From NCBI GenBank assembly GCA_034387635.1, contig JAOANU010000005.1, positions 806,001-870,000 of the forward strand: DNA of 64,000 bases, read 5' to 3'. The translations under genes were made by a program, and so were the position numbers. Below are positions 12,134 through 23,872 of this stretch, piece by piece. This DNA comes from Rhodosporidiobolus odoratus (lineage: Eukaryota; Basidiomycota; Microbotryomycetes; Sporidiobolales; Sporidiobolaceae). Position 1 is the first letter of the stretch. The number at the start of each line of letters is the position of its first letter. The notes under the pieces were generated by a model. It was not told where the DNA came from, did not search any database, and saw nothing but the letters and a program-made list of their open reading frames with translations.

Positions 12134-15100
12134 CTACCAGAAAATTTCGACTGCAACGTTTATACCCAGTACGACCTGCGCGAGACCAAGCTCGTCAGCG
12201 ACGAATTCTTTGGGGTCAGCTGGTCAGGAAGAGACGTACCGTATAAGCAGCGATCAATGCAGCCCCGACTGGCTTGCTCATGCGGAAACCATTGAGCGGC
12301 ACGGCAATCAACGTAGTGACGAGAATGGCGAACAATCCAAAGCCGGAGACGAGAAGCGTGAGGCCCATATCGATGTGGAGTGGTTGATGCGGCGCCTCGG
12401 CTGGCGAGTTGAAGATGATGAGGTAGGTGCCGGAGAGACCGACGCCGAGAAGGATGTTGAGCATAGGACCTCCGAAACAGGCGGCGATAGCCATCGAGGG
12501 GTAGCCCATGCGCTGCATAAAGAGGGATATCAGCATGAAGGTGATAAGTCAGGAGAATGTACAGGAACGAACAGCAACTGTGGCATTCGCTACGAGGTCA
12601 CCTAACGAGTTGCCCATAGCGAAGATGGTGAGACCCAAGATAGCGTCCGAGATACCGAAGATGTGGCCGAGAGTCTAGGTAAACACAGAACAGGTAGAGT
12701 CAGCAGTGCGAGCTATTCGAGGACGAGAAGGTCACTTACAAGCAAGACCCCGACAACCTCGTTGACTATCATCAGGATCCACACCATGGCGACGAGGAAG
12801 CCCAAGAAGCAGAGAGTAACGCGACCCGGATGCCGGGTATCCTTGAAGTACCGGTAGGCCAAGATGGCGAAGACACCACCAACGGCGAGAGCGGCGAAGG
12901 GCTGGTACCACTCTAGCGAATCGGCTGCACACGAGTCCTTGGTCAGTGATGAACGAGACGAAGGTCTCGACAACACGAGGGCAATACGTACTGAGCAAAG
13001 CGCAAATGCAGAAAACGGGTCCAATCGCACACTGTAACGCCGTCAAGCACCTCGTGACCTGATTCGTCGCCTTGTGCTCCAATTCTTCGTCGTCCCACAG
13101 CTCGTCTTCCTCACTCGAGCTCCCCCTCTCAGTAGGCGCCACTCGCCCTGTCTCGCTCGCCTCGCTCGAGTTGACGACTCGGAAGTATTCCCGCGATGGC
13201 GCAACCGACGCTGGAGTTGGGGAGTCGAGAGGAGTAGTAGAGACGTCCTCCCAGGCTCTAGACGATCCTTCAGCTTCGAGAGCAGCGGCGCGGACGTGCT
13301 GCAGATGGTGAGAATGCGAGATTTGGTGATCGTGTCCGTGAGATGGATGGGTATGTCGGTGTACGTCGATGGCAGGGGAGTGAAGTTGGCGGCCGACTCG
13401 TTCGATCGCGCCTCCTTCGTCGTCTGGGAGACCTCCATCCGCCTCGCCGGTATTCGAAGCAGTATCTTTCTCCTCCGCCCAGGAAGCAGCAGAGTCTTCA
13501 GTCGGTTCTTCAATGACAGGAAGAGTAAGGTTGAGCGCAAGGAGAGCTGGCGCACACATAAGGGCAGTGATGCGACCAAGGATGGATTTCGAGCGGAAGG
13601 ATTGCAGAGAGGGGAACAGAGCGCGGCGAATGGCACGGAGCAGGTGATGCCGATGTCTTCGCTTCCGATGTTCGACATGAGAGGCTGATGGAGAAGGCGG
13701 AGGGGTGAGTTGTAGGGGTGCTTCGGCAAGAACGGTGTCGGAACCGCTGTCAGTGGTGAGAAGGATGGAGGGTACCCGTCGAATAGTAGCTCCAGCTGCC
13801 TCCTCCTGCTCGAACGAAGAGCGTGTACCATGCCACGGGTTCTCAACTCCCTCTGACAAATCCACCAGACCGTCCCTCCCTCGAGGCTCAGTCTCTGTCT
13901 CCGAATCGCTCTCCCCACCAGGTTGCCAAGTTGCGCTTCGTCCCCCGAGGGGTACCCGCTTCTTTTTCTGACCAGTCCCCTGCAGCACACCTTCAGCGAG
14001 CGTATCGTCCTGACCACTCAATTGCAGTGCGCCGGGGACCGCAGGTTGACTCGAAGCTCGCCGGCGTCCTGGCGTTTCCCGCCCCGAGCCAAACCCGAGC
14101 CCGACTCCAGCTTCCGCTCGCCCAAACACATCGCCACCTTCACGCTCAGCCTCTTCGAGCGCATCGTGAGAGTGCGCATGGTGTTGATGCGCTCCGCCAA
14201 AGATGGCGAGAACATTGGCGGCGCTGCCTCGTTCGGATGAGAGGGAGTTGACGACGTCTCGAAACTCGATGGCGCCTAGAAGTGAGGGCCGCACTGAGCG
14301 AGAGCGGCGACGGCTGCCGATCAGGGGAGTGATCGGGGGCCGTTGCCCGGGCTGAAGCGGAGAGAGGAGGGAGGAAGCGACAGATGAGGACCGATTTCGG
14401 CGTAGAGTTGGCGAACCGGGTTCGCTGGCGGGATGGTAGATGATGGTGGACGACGAGAAGGCAGGGGAAGGAGATCGGAAAGAGCGGGAACGGGATGAGG
14501 CGGGTGTGGAGGCGCCCGACGGAAGAGCAATGGCACCTGCGAGTTGCCTCGTCAGCTACAGCGTCGAGGCAATATGTCGGAAGTTATACCTTCAGTCTCC
14601 CACTCTATCTCTCCTTCGAATGCCTCGCTCTCGTGATCATACTCCCCCCTCACCTCCCGCATCCTAGCCCTCTCCTTCTCCCGCCTATTCGCCCACCAAG
14701 TCCCAAAGCCTACCACAGCCACATATACGACATACAGCGCTACCATGACAAGCGCCTCCCACAGGTGAATATGGCTGTCCCACAAGATCCCGAGGGTCAA
14801 GGTGACGGCTACGGTGAAAAAGCCGACGTCTCGGAGAAAGGTGGCACGGGCAACTCGGAAGGGAGTAATGAGGGCCATGGAACCGCTGTAAAGAAGGCAT
14901 CAGGACGGGGGAACGCTAGAAAGGAAGAGGATACGCACGCAACGACGCTGACGATAAAACTGGCTGCGCCGATTAGCTCGCCAATCGCCAAGCTGCCCGA
15001 GTCGCTCTTGAGAGCGGCGAACGTGGAAAATACATCTGGACTGCCGTTGGAGAATGCGAGAAAAGTGACTCCAGCCTGTGGGAAAAGAAGATAAGCGACT

Positions 15101-15575
15101 GAGAAACGGGATGAACAAGAGGCGAATGAGAAAATGGACTCACCACACTCTCGCTCAACCCAAGTCGGCTGGCAATATGACTCAAATTTGGGCAAAAGAA
15201 CTCTGAGGCGCATATTCCAACAAAGGCGAAGAGGAAGACGAGCCAAAGGATCATGAGGATGAAGAGACCGATTCGTTGAGCGCCGGGTGAGGCTGATTCG
15301 TAGAGAGCCAACCAGTCGATGAGGGCTTCTGTTGCTTCTTCTCCATGTCCTTCGCCATGATCGGCGGTTGCTAGGTCGAGTGTTCGCTTGGTTAGACGAT
15401 GAGGTGGGGAGGAGAGCGATCGTCGGAAGGTCGTCACGCAGCTGAGAATGGCGAGGGCGGCGAGAGACAGTAGTAACAGCTGAGTAGTGCGCGACTTGAA
15501 TGGTCTTGGTAAGAGCGGCATCGTGCCTCGGAAGACGAGGACTTGAGTTCGAGGCAGTTCTCTCGATTCGCTCAT
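12134..15575 (-). CDS. Na+/Ca2+ exchanger-family cation antiporter (NCLX type)
   Basis: Eight exons on the minus strand: 15144-15575, 14939-15075, 14590-14885, 12992-14536, 12740-12924, 12573-12674, 12240-12512, 12134-12175 (1003 residues). The family exchanges cations across organelle membranes. The first alpha-repeat is clear (residues about 145-158, AGVTFLAFSNGSPD), and so is the second (TIFAMGNSLGDLVANATVA, about 881-899, then AACFGGPMLNILLG). A signal-like hydrophobic N-terminus leads the protein, and about ten membrane segments flank a very long central loop of roughly 450 residues in exon 4. The loop is acidic, Ser-rich and carries His clusters (HQHHAHSH near 404; HRHTHPSHGHDHQ near 680). 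The last exon adds 13 residues (VVLGINVAVEIFW). The nearest named relatives would be mammalian NCLX and yeast YDL206W. Whether it sits in vacuole, ER or mitochondrion cannot be told. The start at 15575 is the first in-frame ATG; a second lies at 15521. Confidence 0.9.
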
Positions 15576-15998
15576 CACCAACAACGTACAACATGGACCT
15601 CTCTTCGCAGCTATGAGCGCAGTGAAGGCAAGTATCCAGTCAAGTGTCCGTTGCAAGCCGCCCAAGCTACAACGCTCGACGTCGACAAGAGAGAGGAGAC
15701 GACGACGAGAGAGAGGAAAAAGATCCGGGCTAATCTACGGGAAGAGGAGAAACGAGGGAGCGAGACGCACTCGCAGAGGGGAAAGAGCGAAGAATAGAGA
15801 CACGGGTGAGGGTATAAGACTACGGTAAGCTAAGACGGGCAGCGGTGAAATGGGCTGCTATGCGATGGAAAAGGGAAAATGGGTATAAGCGATCTGACCG
15901 CTGAACGAGGATCTGGCTAGGTGGAGGAATCGATGCAATGCAGCGGAGTGCAGGAGTGAACGAGAGACGGCACGAGACGAGGAAAGAAAGGGGCGAGA
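15576..15998. promoter_or_regulatory. Intergenic spacer upstream of the exchanger
   Basis: 423 bp between the GMC gene's stop and the exchanger's start, both on the minus strand. It is purine-rich on the plus strand around 15690-15790, meaning pyrimidine-rich on the exchanger's sense strand, which fits a promoter or leader. Confidence 0.45.
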
Positions 15999-18767
15999 TT
16001 AGGCGAAGGCAACAGCAATACCGACAATGCCGGCAAGCGCTGCCAGAGCAGTACCAACGAGAGCACCACGCTGAGCCGAGCTCTGGTTGTCCGCAGACTT
16101 GGCCGAGTTGGTCGACGAAGGTGAACCAGGGTTGCCAGTCGCGCCCGTCGGCGAGGAAGAGGTGGCGTTGGTCGCAGCGTCGGAACCGCCGAGCGCCTTC
16201 GGCGTCGAGACGAGGAGGTCGTAGGCACGCTCGGCAATACCGTAGAGGGGAGCGGTCTACGAGAGGAAGACAGTCAGCCTGCCGATGACGGGTAAGAAGA
16301 GAGAAAAGGCTCACCATATGCGCACTCATACCGATGGGGACAATGGAGGAATCGATGACGCGGAGACCCGTGATACCGAAAACACGGTTGGCCCTGTCGA
16401 CAACTCCACCCTCAGACTCGGGAAGCATAGATGCGGTACCGGCGGGGTGGTATCTAAGACGCTCGAACGGGTCAGCCAAGGCAGCAGAAACAGCGGCCAA
16501 AATAGGGACTGACTCGGTACTAACGACGCCCTTGATCCAGGTCTCCCATTCCTCATCGGTCGAGACGGCAGTACCCGGCGAAAGCTCGCTGAGAACGTTG
16601 TCGGAGAATGGTGCGGTCTGCGAGATCGTTCGGGCGTACTTGAAAGCCTCACGAAGGATCTGAATGTCGGCCGGGTGAGTGAGGTATCCCGGGTCAATCT
16701 GGGGCGCGTCAAAGGTGCTGGTCGAGTTGATCTTGACGGTACCACGCGAGAGAGGGTGTTGAATGGCGGCCTGGATCTGGACGGTAACCGAGTTGGGGTA
16801 GCCTCCGTAGGTGCCAGTGTTGGAGAGCAGAATCTCGGCCTGACCGACAGCGGAGGCGAAGACGTCGCGCAATTCGGCAGAGTAGGTCGCGTTGTACCCA
16901 GCCTGGATGTTCTTGTTAGTCGAGTAAGCGCTAACAATGTCGGACTGGTTGGCGGCGATCTCGTCCATGAGCTGCTGAGCCCCGTCCTCACCGAAGAGGG
17001 TCTACAATTGTTGAGCAAAGGCAGATAGAGTTGATCAGCCTCGGGTACGTCGGCCATATAAAGAGGAAGAGCTCACGGTCAAGTTGACGTATGCAACAGC
17101 ATCGTTGGGCGAAGTGTAGAGCGAGTTGGCATCGCCCTCCTTCCATGCGGCGAGCTGCTCGGCGGCGTAGGTAGTGTTGACCTCGAGAGGGTCGCCGGAG
17201 AAGGGGAAGGAGGTGTTGAGTGTGATGGCGCCGGAAAGGTGGTCGGTAAGGTGCATGCCGACACCAGGAAGATCGTAGACGACGTCGATGCCGAGGCCGG
17301 TGAGGAGATCGCTGGGGCCGACACCGGAAACCTGGAGGAGTTCTGCGAGAAAAAGCAATAAGGGATTAGCGGCAAAGAAAAGCAGAGGCACAGCCCATAC
17401 TGTGCAAGGGGACGTACGAGGAGTGCCGATAACACCAGCAGACAAGATAACCTCGTTGCTAGCGTTAACAGTGAAGGTGTCGTTACCAGCAGAAGCCGCA
17501 AACTCGACGCCAGTCGCGGTGGTCCCGTCGAAGTTGATCTTGGTGGCCTGCACGCCCGTCAGAACGACGAGGTTGGTGCGGTAGTCGATGGGGTCGAGGT
17601 AGCCGTTCTTGGCGTAGGATCGAGTCCACTGTACGTGGGAGGCATGGCTTAGTTAGGCAGTCACGGCAAAATATGGGAAGAGGGCTTTCGTTGGTCGGGT
17701 TGATCGCGGAGGTAGCAATGAAGGCGCCCCAGTTCTCGCCACCTGCCAACCCGGAACCCATGTAAGGTCAGTGCTAAGAAGATGGATACTGCTGCGAGGC
17801 GAACGCACCAGCAGGGTCACGAGTGTCGACACCCAAGTTTCCAAGAGTCTCGATCCACTCGAAGGTAGAGTTATAGAAGATACCCGGGTACGAGTAGTGT
17901 ACCGGGCCGTCCAGGCCGTGTAGACTCTCGTTGAGCACCATCTTGGCTGAGTCGACGTTGAAGTCGTTGGGCGGGGTCCAAGTTTCCGACTTCTTCAAGT
18001 AAGGGTAGACGGCGTCCCATCCCCAGGTGGCCTCGTCGTCGACAAGGGCAGCCCACGAATCTTGCTCAATAGCGGACTGGCGGATCATGTAGAGACCTGT
18101 GAGAAGGTGCTGGCGTGAGCATGCAGACGACCGAGCTGTAGAGGGAGAGCCTGCTGACCGTTGACAGCGGAAGAACCACCGAGGACTTTGCCACTACGCA
18201 TGAAAGGGAGTTCATTAGCGCAAGCCACGGATGTCGAAGAAGACGCAGACGCGAAAGGCAGAGAGGCTGGAAAGAAGCTAAACAGAAAAAAACGAAACGT
18301 ACCGCGGCCAGTAAATGGCACGGTCTCCGAGGTTGGGTTGCGGTTCCGTGTTGTATTTCCAGTCGTAGTCGCTGTCTACATTGGCGAGACCGGCAGTGTA
18401 GGCCATAGCAGGCGCAAGAAGCTTGTCCTCGACTTCGCTCCCATCCGTTCCAGCTTCGATGACAGCAACGGTCACAGACGAGTTCTCGGTGAGGCGACTA
18501 GCGATGACCAAGCCGGCAGTTCCTCCTCTATGGCACGGTAAGAAAGCATGCGAAGGGTCAGTATGGAAAGGAGCCGCAGTGGCAATAGGGAAAATAGGAG
18601 GAAAGTAGGACGCACCCGACGATAACGTAGTCAAAGGTCTGTCCTGACAGCTGGGCAGGGTCTGTCACCGTCTGACGCTTCTTGAGCGTCCAGTCTACGG
18701 GGGCTCGGGTCGCCTGGGTGGAGGCAACGGCGGCAAGGGCGGCGATTCCGAGGGTGGCGGATCGCAT
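15999..18767 (-). CDS. Secreted, probably GPI-anchored GMC oxidoreductase
   Basis: Nine exons on the minus strand: 18616-18767, 18303-18527, 18159-18193, 17809-18096, 17690-17742, 17418-17628, 17077-17342, 16315-17001, 15999-16256 (724 residues). GMC enzymes oxidise alcohols or sugars with FAD. Visible are a signal peptide (1-19), the FAD-binding FDYVIVGGGTAG (44-55), GMC signature 1 GKVLGGSSAVNG (about 127-138), signature 2 GTPQLLQVSGVG, and the catalytic region YHPAGTASM with a second His in MSAHM (about 636-639). Many N-glycosylation sites (NGT, NLT, NTS, NYT types) fit secretion. The tail is Ser/Thr/Asn-rich and ends in a hydrophobic Ala/Gly/Val stretch without a basic end, as in GPI signals. 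The intron at 17629-17689 has a GA donor, needed to restore the conserved INPTN/WTRSY join; if not spliced the gene is broken (see findings). It is divergent from the CmcJ-like gene. The substrate is unknown. Confidence 0.87.
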
Positions 18768-19924
18768 GGTGGTAAAGGTGCGGGTAGCGCAGGTGAGAGC
18801 GTCGGCACACGCGTCGAGAGCAGGGAAAGGTGGTCGGAGTAGTTGACTGAGCGCAGGTTGCGCGTTTCGCAGCTCGAGAGGTTGAAGGAAGGACGAGGGT
18901 GGTCAAGGAACCTTGGCGGACTTGGGAAAACTGCTCCGCGTCAAAGTCGATTCCGAGGAGATGATCAAATAGCCTGTCAACGTCGTGCAGGTGCCGTATG
19001 TACCGATATCGCAAGAGTGGACGTGTGCTGAGGTGAGAAGGGAGCGGCCTCAAAACTCCGCATTGTCAACAAAGGTACCGAAGCCGACGCAGCACAACAC
19101 GGGGCACACGCGTAGCCGCGCGTCGCTAGGGTATACAAAGTCAGCCTTTGGTCAATTGGAGAGCCTTACCCTCGTTACAAACAGATTGTATTGCTGCCTG
19201 CCGACACCGAAGCGGCTATTTGTGTGCAGGAGCATACTCTGCCGACGCTCCGCTGTCACGCTGCACGTCGCCCGGCCTTCAAGCTGCAGTCCAGAGCGCT
19301 GTGGTCTCCTCTCGTCTACCTCCCGGCTCCACTGCACTGGGACAGGAGCAGATGATGAGGGGAACAGACTCGCCAAGAAGAACGCGCGCGCATGCTCGGC
19401 CCAGCCTTGTGAACGTGCTCGTCGAAGTGGCACACTGCTCACGAGTCTCCCACCCAGCGGTACGAGGCAATTCCTGGCGGTCCAGCGCAAGTCGAGCGTG
19501 ATGAGGATTCATGTTGAAGAGGCGAAGAGGGCGAGCGGGACTGGCGCAGAGTTAGCCGTGGCTTGACGGGGTCGGCAAAGCAGTAGCGACATTCCAAGGG
19601 GTGCTAGGAACGTCAGTGAGCGAGTCGACGGTGACTACCTGAGCGGGAACGACTCCGTTATGACGAGATCTCCCCTCTCTCCTTCTCTGCGCAGTGATGC
19701 TCTGCTCGACCTAAGTTCCTCGCTGCTGGACTCGCTATCAAGACTGCTGACCGTTTGCTGACTTGTTCAAGCTCGCCATCGAGGACGACCCTCGCTTACT
19801 CGATGCTTACCTAATTTCCCCCTACTCTGAATCCACTTCAGTGCATCCTGGTCCATCTCTTCTTTCTTTTCTTTGCATGCTCCGTGCACTCGCTCGCTCA
19901 ACCTCCACTTCATACACTCGAGCC
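18768..19924. promoter_or_regulatory. Divergent promoter region of GMC and CmcJ-like genes
   Basis: 1157 bp between two divergent genes. No coding sequence I trust and no tRNA. Both promoters must lie here. CT-rich stretches occur near 19830-19880, just ahead of the ATG at 19925. Confidence 0.5.
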
Positions 19925-21083
19925 ATGTCTACCGTCACCGCTGCACCAGTCGCTGTCACAGCAGACCTCTTGTACTTCTCAGCCACAACCGATGGTGCGT
20001 TCTCTCCTCCTCTTGGCAAGCAGACTTCCACTCAACCCCCACTGCACAGGTCAAAAGCCCTACCAGTACACACAACCCGCCCCCGGCTCTTTGCAACCCG
20101 AAACCAACATCATTCGCACCCCGCACAAACTTCCGATTCACGACCTCAGACCACTGCTCGACGACCCGGCCCGCAACGACATCAGTCTCGAAACTACGGG
20201 GTTCGATGTCCCCGCCAAAGACATCAGCGGCACCTCTATGAAGTATGAGGATTGGCAGGATTCGAAAAAGATTGACGAGATTTACTTGCCAGAGGTGGCC
20301 GAGATGTTGAAGAAGCACACGGGGGCGATCAAGGTGATCTTCTTCGACTATACGGTCAGGAAGGGCGAGAAGGAGGGGGACGAGACGCCCGACACGCCTG
20401 AGAACCGAAAACCGGTTCCATTCGGTACGCATCTCTTCTTTCTTTCCGCCTTCTTTTGCCTTCTTTGGTCTGCCCTAAGTCAGCCCCCTCTCTTCCGCAG
20501 TGCACGTCGACCAGACCCCCGAGTCGGGAGAGAAGCGGGTCAGGCGCCACGCCGGGGAAGATGCCGAACGCCTGCTGCGAGGCCGCGCCCAGCTCATCAA
20601 CGTCTGGCGTCCCCTCCGCGGCCCAGTCCTTGACGTCCCCCTCGCCGTTGCCGATGCTCGTACTCTCTCGCATACCGAAGATCTCACCCGTTCCCGCCTC
20701 GTCTACCCGACCGAGGGCGAACATCACCAACCCGAAGGAGAGGTCCTCTCGGTTGGCTTCAGCAATCGGCACAGGTACTACTATTTGAGCGAGATGGAAC
20801 CCCAGGAAGGTGAGCTACTACCTGCTTCTCGAATCCACCCGCCCTTGCACGAGTTCCCCCTCGTGTCCGAATCGGAACCTGCCTGCGGTCTGTAGTACTG
20901 ACACCCTCATTCCCCATCGCAGCCCTCCTTCTCAAATGCTGGGAAAACCTCCCCAACTCGCAAATCGGGACCATCACCCCTCATACCGCTTTCTACGACC
21001 CGCGGTATTATGGTAAAAAAGACGTCCCCTTGCGGCAGAGTATCGAAGTGAGGGCGCTGGTGTTTCATGAACCGCAAGAATAG
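19925..21083 (+). CDS. CmcJ/AsaB-type hydroxylase/desaturase family protein
   Basis: Exons 19925-19994, 20050-20424, 20501-20809, 20923-21083 (304 residues). The protein matches the fungal family annotated as hydroxylase/desaturase AsaB or 7-alpha-cephem-methoxylase (CmcJ)-like, thought to include non-heme oxygenases of secondary metabolism. Supporting segments: KPYQYTQPAPGS near the start, FDYTVRK, the HVDQTPESG stretch with potential metal or cofactor ligands, INVWRPLRGPVLDVPLAVAD, then RHRYYYLSEMEPQE and TPHTAFYDP near the end, which is the family's typical C-terminal block. Introns are all short (55-113 nt). It has no signal peptide, so it is cytosolic. The gene is head to head with a secreted GMC oxidoreductase. 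The true substrate is unknown, and family names are inherited from a few studied members. Confidence 0.85.
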
Positions 21084-21254
21084 TGCGGGTTGTAGTCTGA
21101 AGTAGATTAGCGGATACCAGTTGGACAGGAAGAAGCAGTACTCTCATTCTCGCTTACAAGCGTCCGGTAGCTTGTTCGTGGAACTGAGCGAAAGAGGCAA
21201 TACAGAGGTGGTGACGGCAACATGGAAGTACACGGTAAGTCATCGATCTCGACC

Positions 21255-23337
21255 TTAACCGGACTCGGATCCACTTTCCAGCTCGTCCAGCTCATCGACC
21301 TCGTTCATGCTCTTCATGCCGCCAACGGCAAGCGGCTCCTCCTCCTCCTCCTCCTCTTCCTCCGACTCGCCCTCCAGATCCTCATCTTCACCCTCCTCAC
21401 CCTGCCCTAGATCCGCCTCTCCCGTCAATCCCGGCATCTGCCTCTGCACAAACCCAGCCAACCAATCCTCCTCTTCCTCCTCATCCTCCTCCTCTCCCTC
21501 TCCCAGTCCCTCTCCCTCCTCCTCCCCACTCCCCGAATACCCCAACTCGCTCATCTCATCCGCCGAAGACTCGAAGAAACTGGAGGCAGAGCCTACGTCT
21601 TCCGTTTCTTCCCCTGCTTCTCCTTCATCCTCCTCATCGTCGTCGTCGTCGATCGAGGATCTATCCGAGATAGAGTCTTCATAGTACCCCACCTCCCCTT
21701 CATCGTCCTGACTCCCTTCCCCTTCAGTCGCAACCGAAAACGACCTCTTCCTCGCTCCCTCTCCCTCGCTAGGGTCTTGGCCCGACCCCAACGCTGCCGC
21801 CACCGCCTCATCCAACGCACTCCCCGCCTTCGTCCCCTCCTGACTCTCGTCTCCCTCACGAGACGAAGTCGAGATCCTGAGCCGACTCGCAACTCTGGGT
21901 GCGTTCGGGTTTGGCGCGAGTTTGGGAAGGCTCACCAGAGCGGTCGGGAGGGGTTGACGCGGTGGGAGGGGGATGTTGGGAGGGTCGAAGGCTGGATTGG
22001 CGAGGAGGTCTTGGAGGGTTAAGGGTTGGTGAGGTGCGGGGGGGAGGGCGGAGGAGGACGGAGCGGTGGTGGAGGAAGAAGGGGTGGTAGGGAAGGAATT
22101 GAGGAGGGCGAGGATGGCAGAGTCGTTCGAGTAGTCGAAGGCACCAGCTGATAAAGGCTGTATGGGTTGTACTGAGGTGGACAAGGATGGTGTCGGCTGT
22201 ACAGGGGCGGCGAGAGAGGGGAAGGACAGCAGCTCTGCCCACGAATTGGGCACGGGGGAACCGGCGGCCTGAGGCGACGAAGGACCGGATCTTGTCGCTG
22301 AGGTGGCAGACACGAGGGAAGGCTCAACCCGACGAGCTTTTTTGGGCCGGCGCGGTAAAGGTAGGGGGGGTGGAGGCATCTCTTGGGAGGAACGGGGTGG
22401 GAGGCTGTCGACGGAAACATCCCTCTCCCGGGTTGACCGCGCGGAGACTGGCCCGCCGACGACAATGTCTTCCTGAGCGGCTGATACAACGTCGGCGAGA
22501 ATGTCCAGCGAAGAGCTCGCTTCCGCCCCAGTTTCCTCCTTCGCCTGGGTTTCTTCCGCTTTCTTCTTCCGCCCTCGGCCTTTGCCTTTTCCCTTTCCCT
22601 TGACCTTCGTCTCTGCTGCGGCTTCTTCATCCGTCGCCACCGCTCGATCCTCGATCATCCCTGTAGTCTCTTCCACCCCGCCCTTGACCTTGGACCTAAT
22701 TCGCTCAGGACGAGCCCATGGTCCCCGCTTCTCCTTCTTATTGACAATTGGACGAAGTGTGAGCGAGTACTTGCCCTCTTCTGCGTGGTAGTAGAGGACG
22801 AGCTTGTAGAAGGTTCCGCTGTCGTCGGAGGTAGGGGAGAGGGTGTACTGAAAAGTTGGATGAGGGGGAGAGTCGCTTTTGGCTTCGGATTTGCGGACAG
22901 AGCTGTGGAAGAAAGCTCTTAGCAAGATGCAGAACACAGTAGGAAAGTGAGAAAGACTCGTACATAGCTGTGGACGTCCAGTCTCCGGCACTCGCAAGGC
23001 GATTCACCAACACTGCTCTTTCTTCCGGTCCTCCACTTATCATCCACTTGTCCTGTGCTCCCTCCCTGCCCTGTTTGAGTTCGTGTACCTCACTGCATAC
23101 CTCCTCGAGGGTCTTAGTCTCTGTCGGAGCCCATTGAGCGCGCTTGGGTGGAGTCCAGTACCAGGCATGGGCGAGGCAGACTTGATAGGGTTGTAGATTG
23201 ATGAGGCGGGTAGGGAAGTCTGACGCCCGCTTATCTTTCTTGCATTGTGAGCAATGGAGTAATCGATCTTGGCTGGTGGAAGCGACGGGAGATGCTGTTA
23301 TTGTCGAGGAGGAGGGTGTATTGAGGATGGTCGACAT
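21255..23337 (-). CDS. Uncharacterised acidic protein with Cys pairs and basic linker
   Basis: Exons 22964-23337 and 21255-22902 on the minus strand (673 residues). The N-terminal 150 residues look folded: CSQCKKDKRASDFPTR with one CxxC pair, a further Cys in YQVCLAHAWYWTPP, and a CSEVHELK helix, then a beta-rich segment (TFYKLVLYYHAEEGKYSLT) after the intron. Then come a basic Lys/Gly run (KGKGKGKGRGRKKK, AT-hook-like), a long Pro/Ser region and a very acidic C-terminus with poly-Glu blocks. The pattern suggests a nuclear, nucleic-acid or histone-binding protein, but this is inference and I do not recognise the family. The ATG at 23337 is the first in frame. Its 3' end faces the CmcJ-like gene 171 bp away. 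Confidence 0.7.
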
Positions 23338-23872
23338 GGACGCGGGGCGCACTACTCTAGGCTACAGAACGCGCAGAGTGCCCTATGAAAGCTTATCAGC
23401 ACTTGTATATGGACCTCAAGCGAGATCGACGATGAGGAATTGGTTCAACCCGAAAGTCGCGACTCGACCTCATCAGTTTCCTCTGTTGCGACCGAAGGCC
23501 TCTCGCAAAGGCCCGCAGAGCATCAGGTCTGTCAGCATCAGCGTGTCGCTGAGCATTCTCCACTTACTCATCACCGTGGTAGACCAAGCAAAGCATTTTT
23601 ACTCCTCGTAGAAAAACGAAGGCCGCGATCATAGATGTCGTACAATACGATCGATGCGACAGGAAGGAACGAGCTAAGAAAGGAAAGAAGAAAGTGCGAC
23701 AGATGGGAAGGAAACAGAAAAGGAAAGGGCTGGGTATGAGTGTCTGTGTGGGTCTGTACCGCTAAAATCTCCCGCCATGCTACTGCTGCTGCTGTTGATC
23801 CCTCCTCCAGCCCCCTGCGTCCCTGCTGCTCCAGTGTCTATCTGCATTCTCCCTCGTCCTCATCTCAGTCGA
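23338..23872. promoter_or_regulatory. Intergenic spacer upstream of the acidic protein gene
   Basis: 535 bp between the Skt5-like stop and the start of the acidic protein gene. Nothing distinct was recognised apart from a promoter role. Confidence 0.4.

Noticed and set aside
16675..17028. 117-codon plus-strand frame with Val/Gly-rich protein-like look
   Set aside because: Lies wholly over GMC oxidoreductase exon 8, whose conserved family sequence is certain.
17483..17742. Read-through of GMC exon 5 as one frame
   Set aside because: It gives an Arg/Pro-rich sequence unlike any GMC enzyme, while splicing restores the conserved one.
21307..21684. Ser-rich frame on the plus strand
   Set aside because: Antisense of the acidic Glu-rich tail of the gene at 21255-23337; GAG/GAA repeats read as CTC/TTC on the other strand.
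23436..23452. TGGTTCAACCCGAAAG, like a tRNA B box
   Set aside because: No matching A box or cloverleaf arms could be drawn around it.
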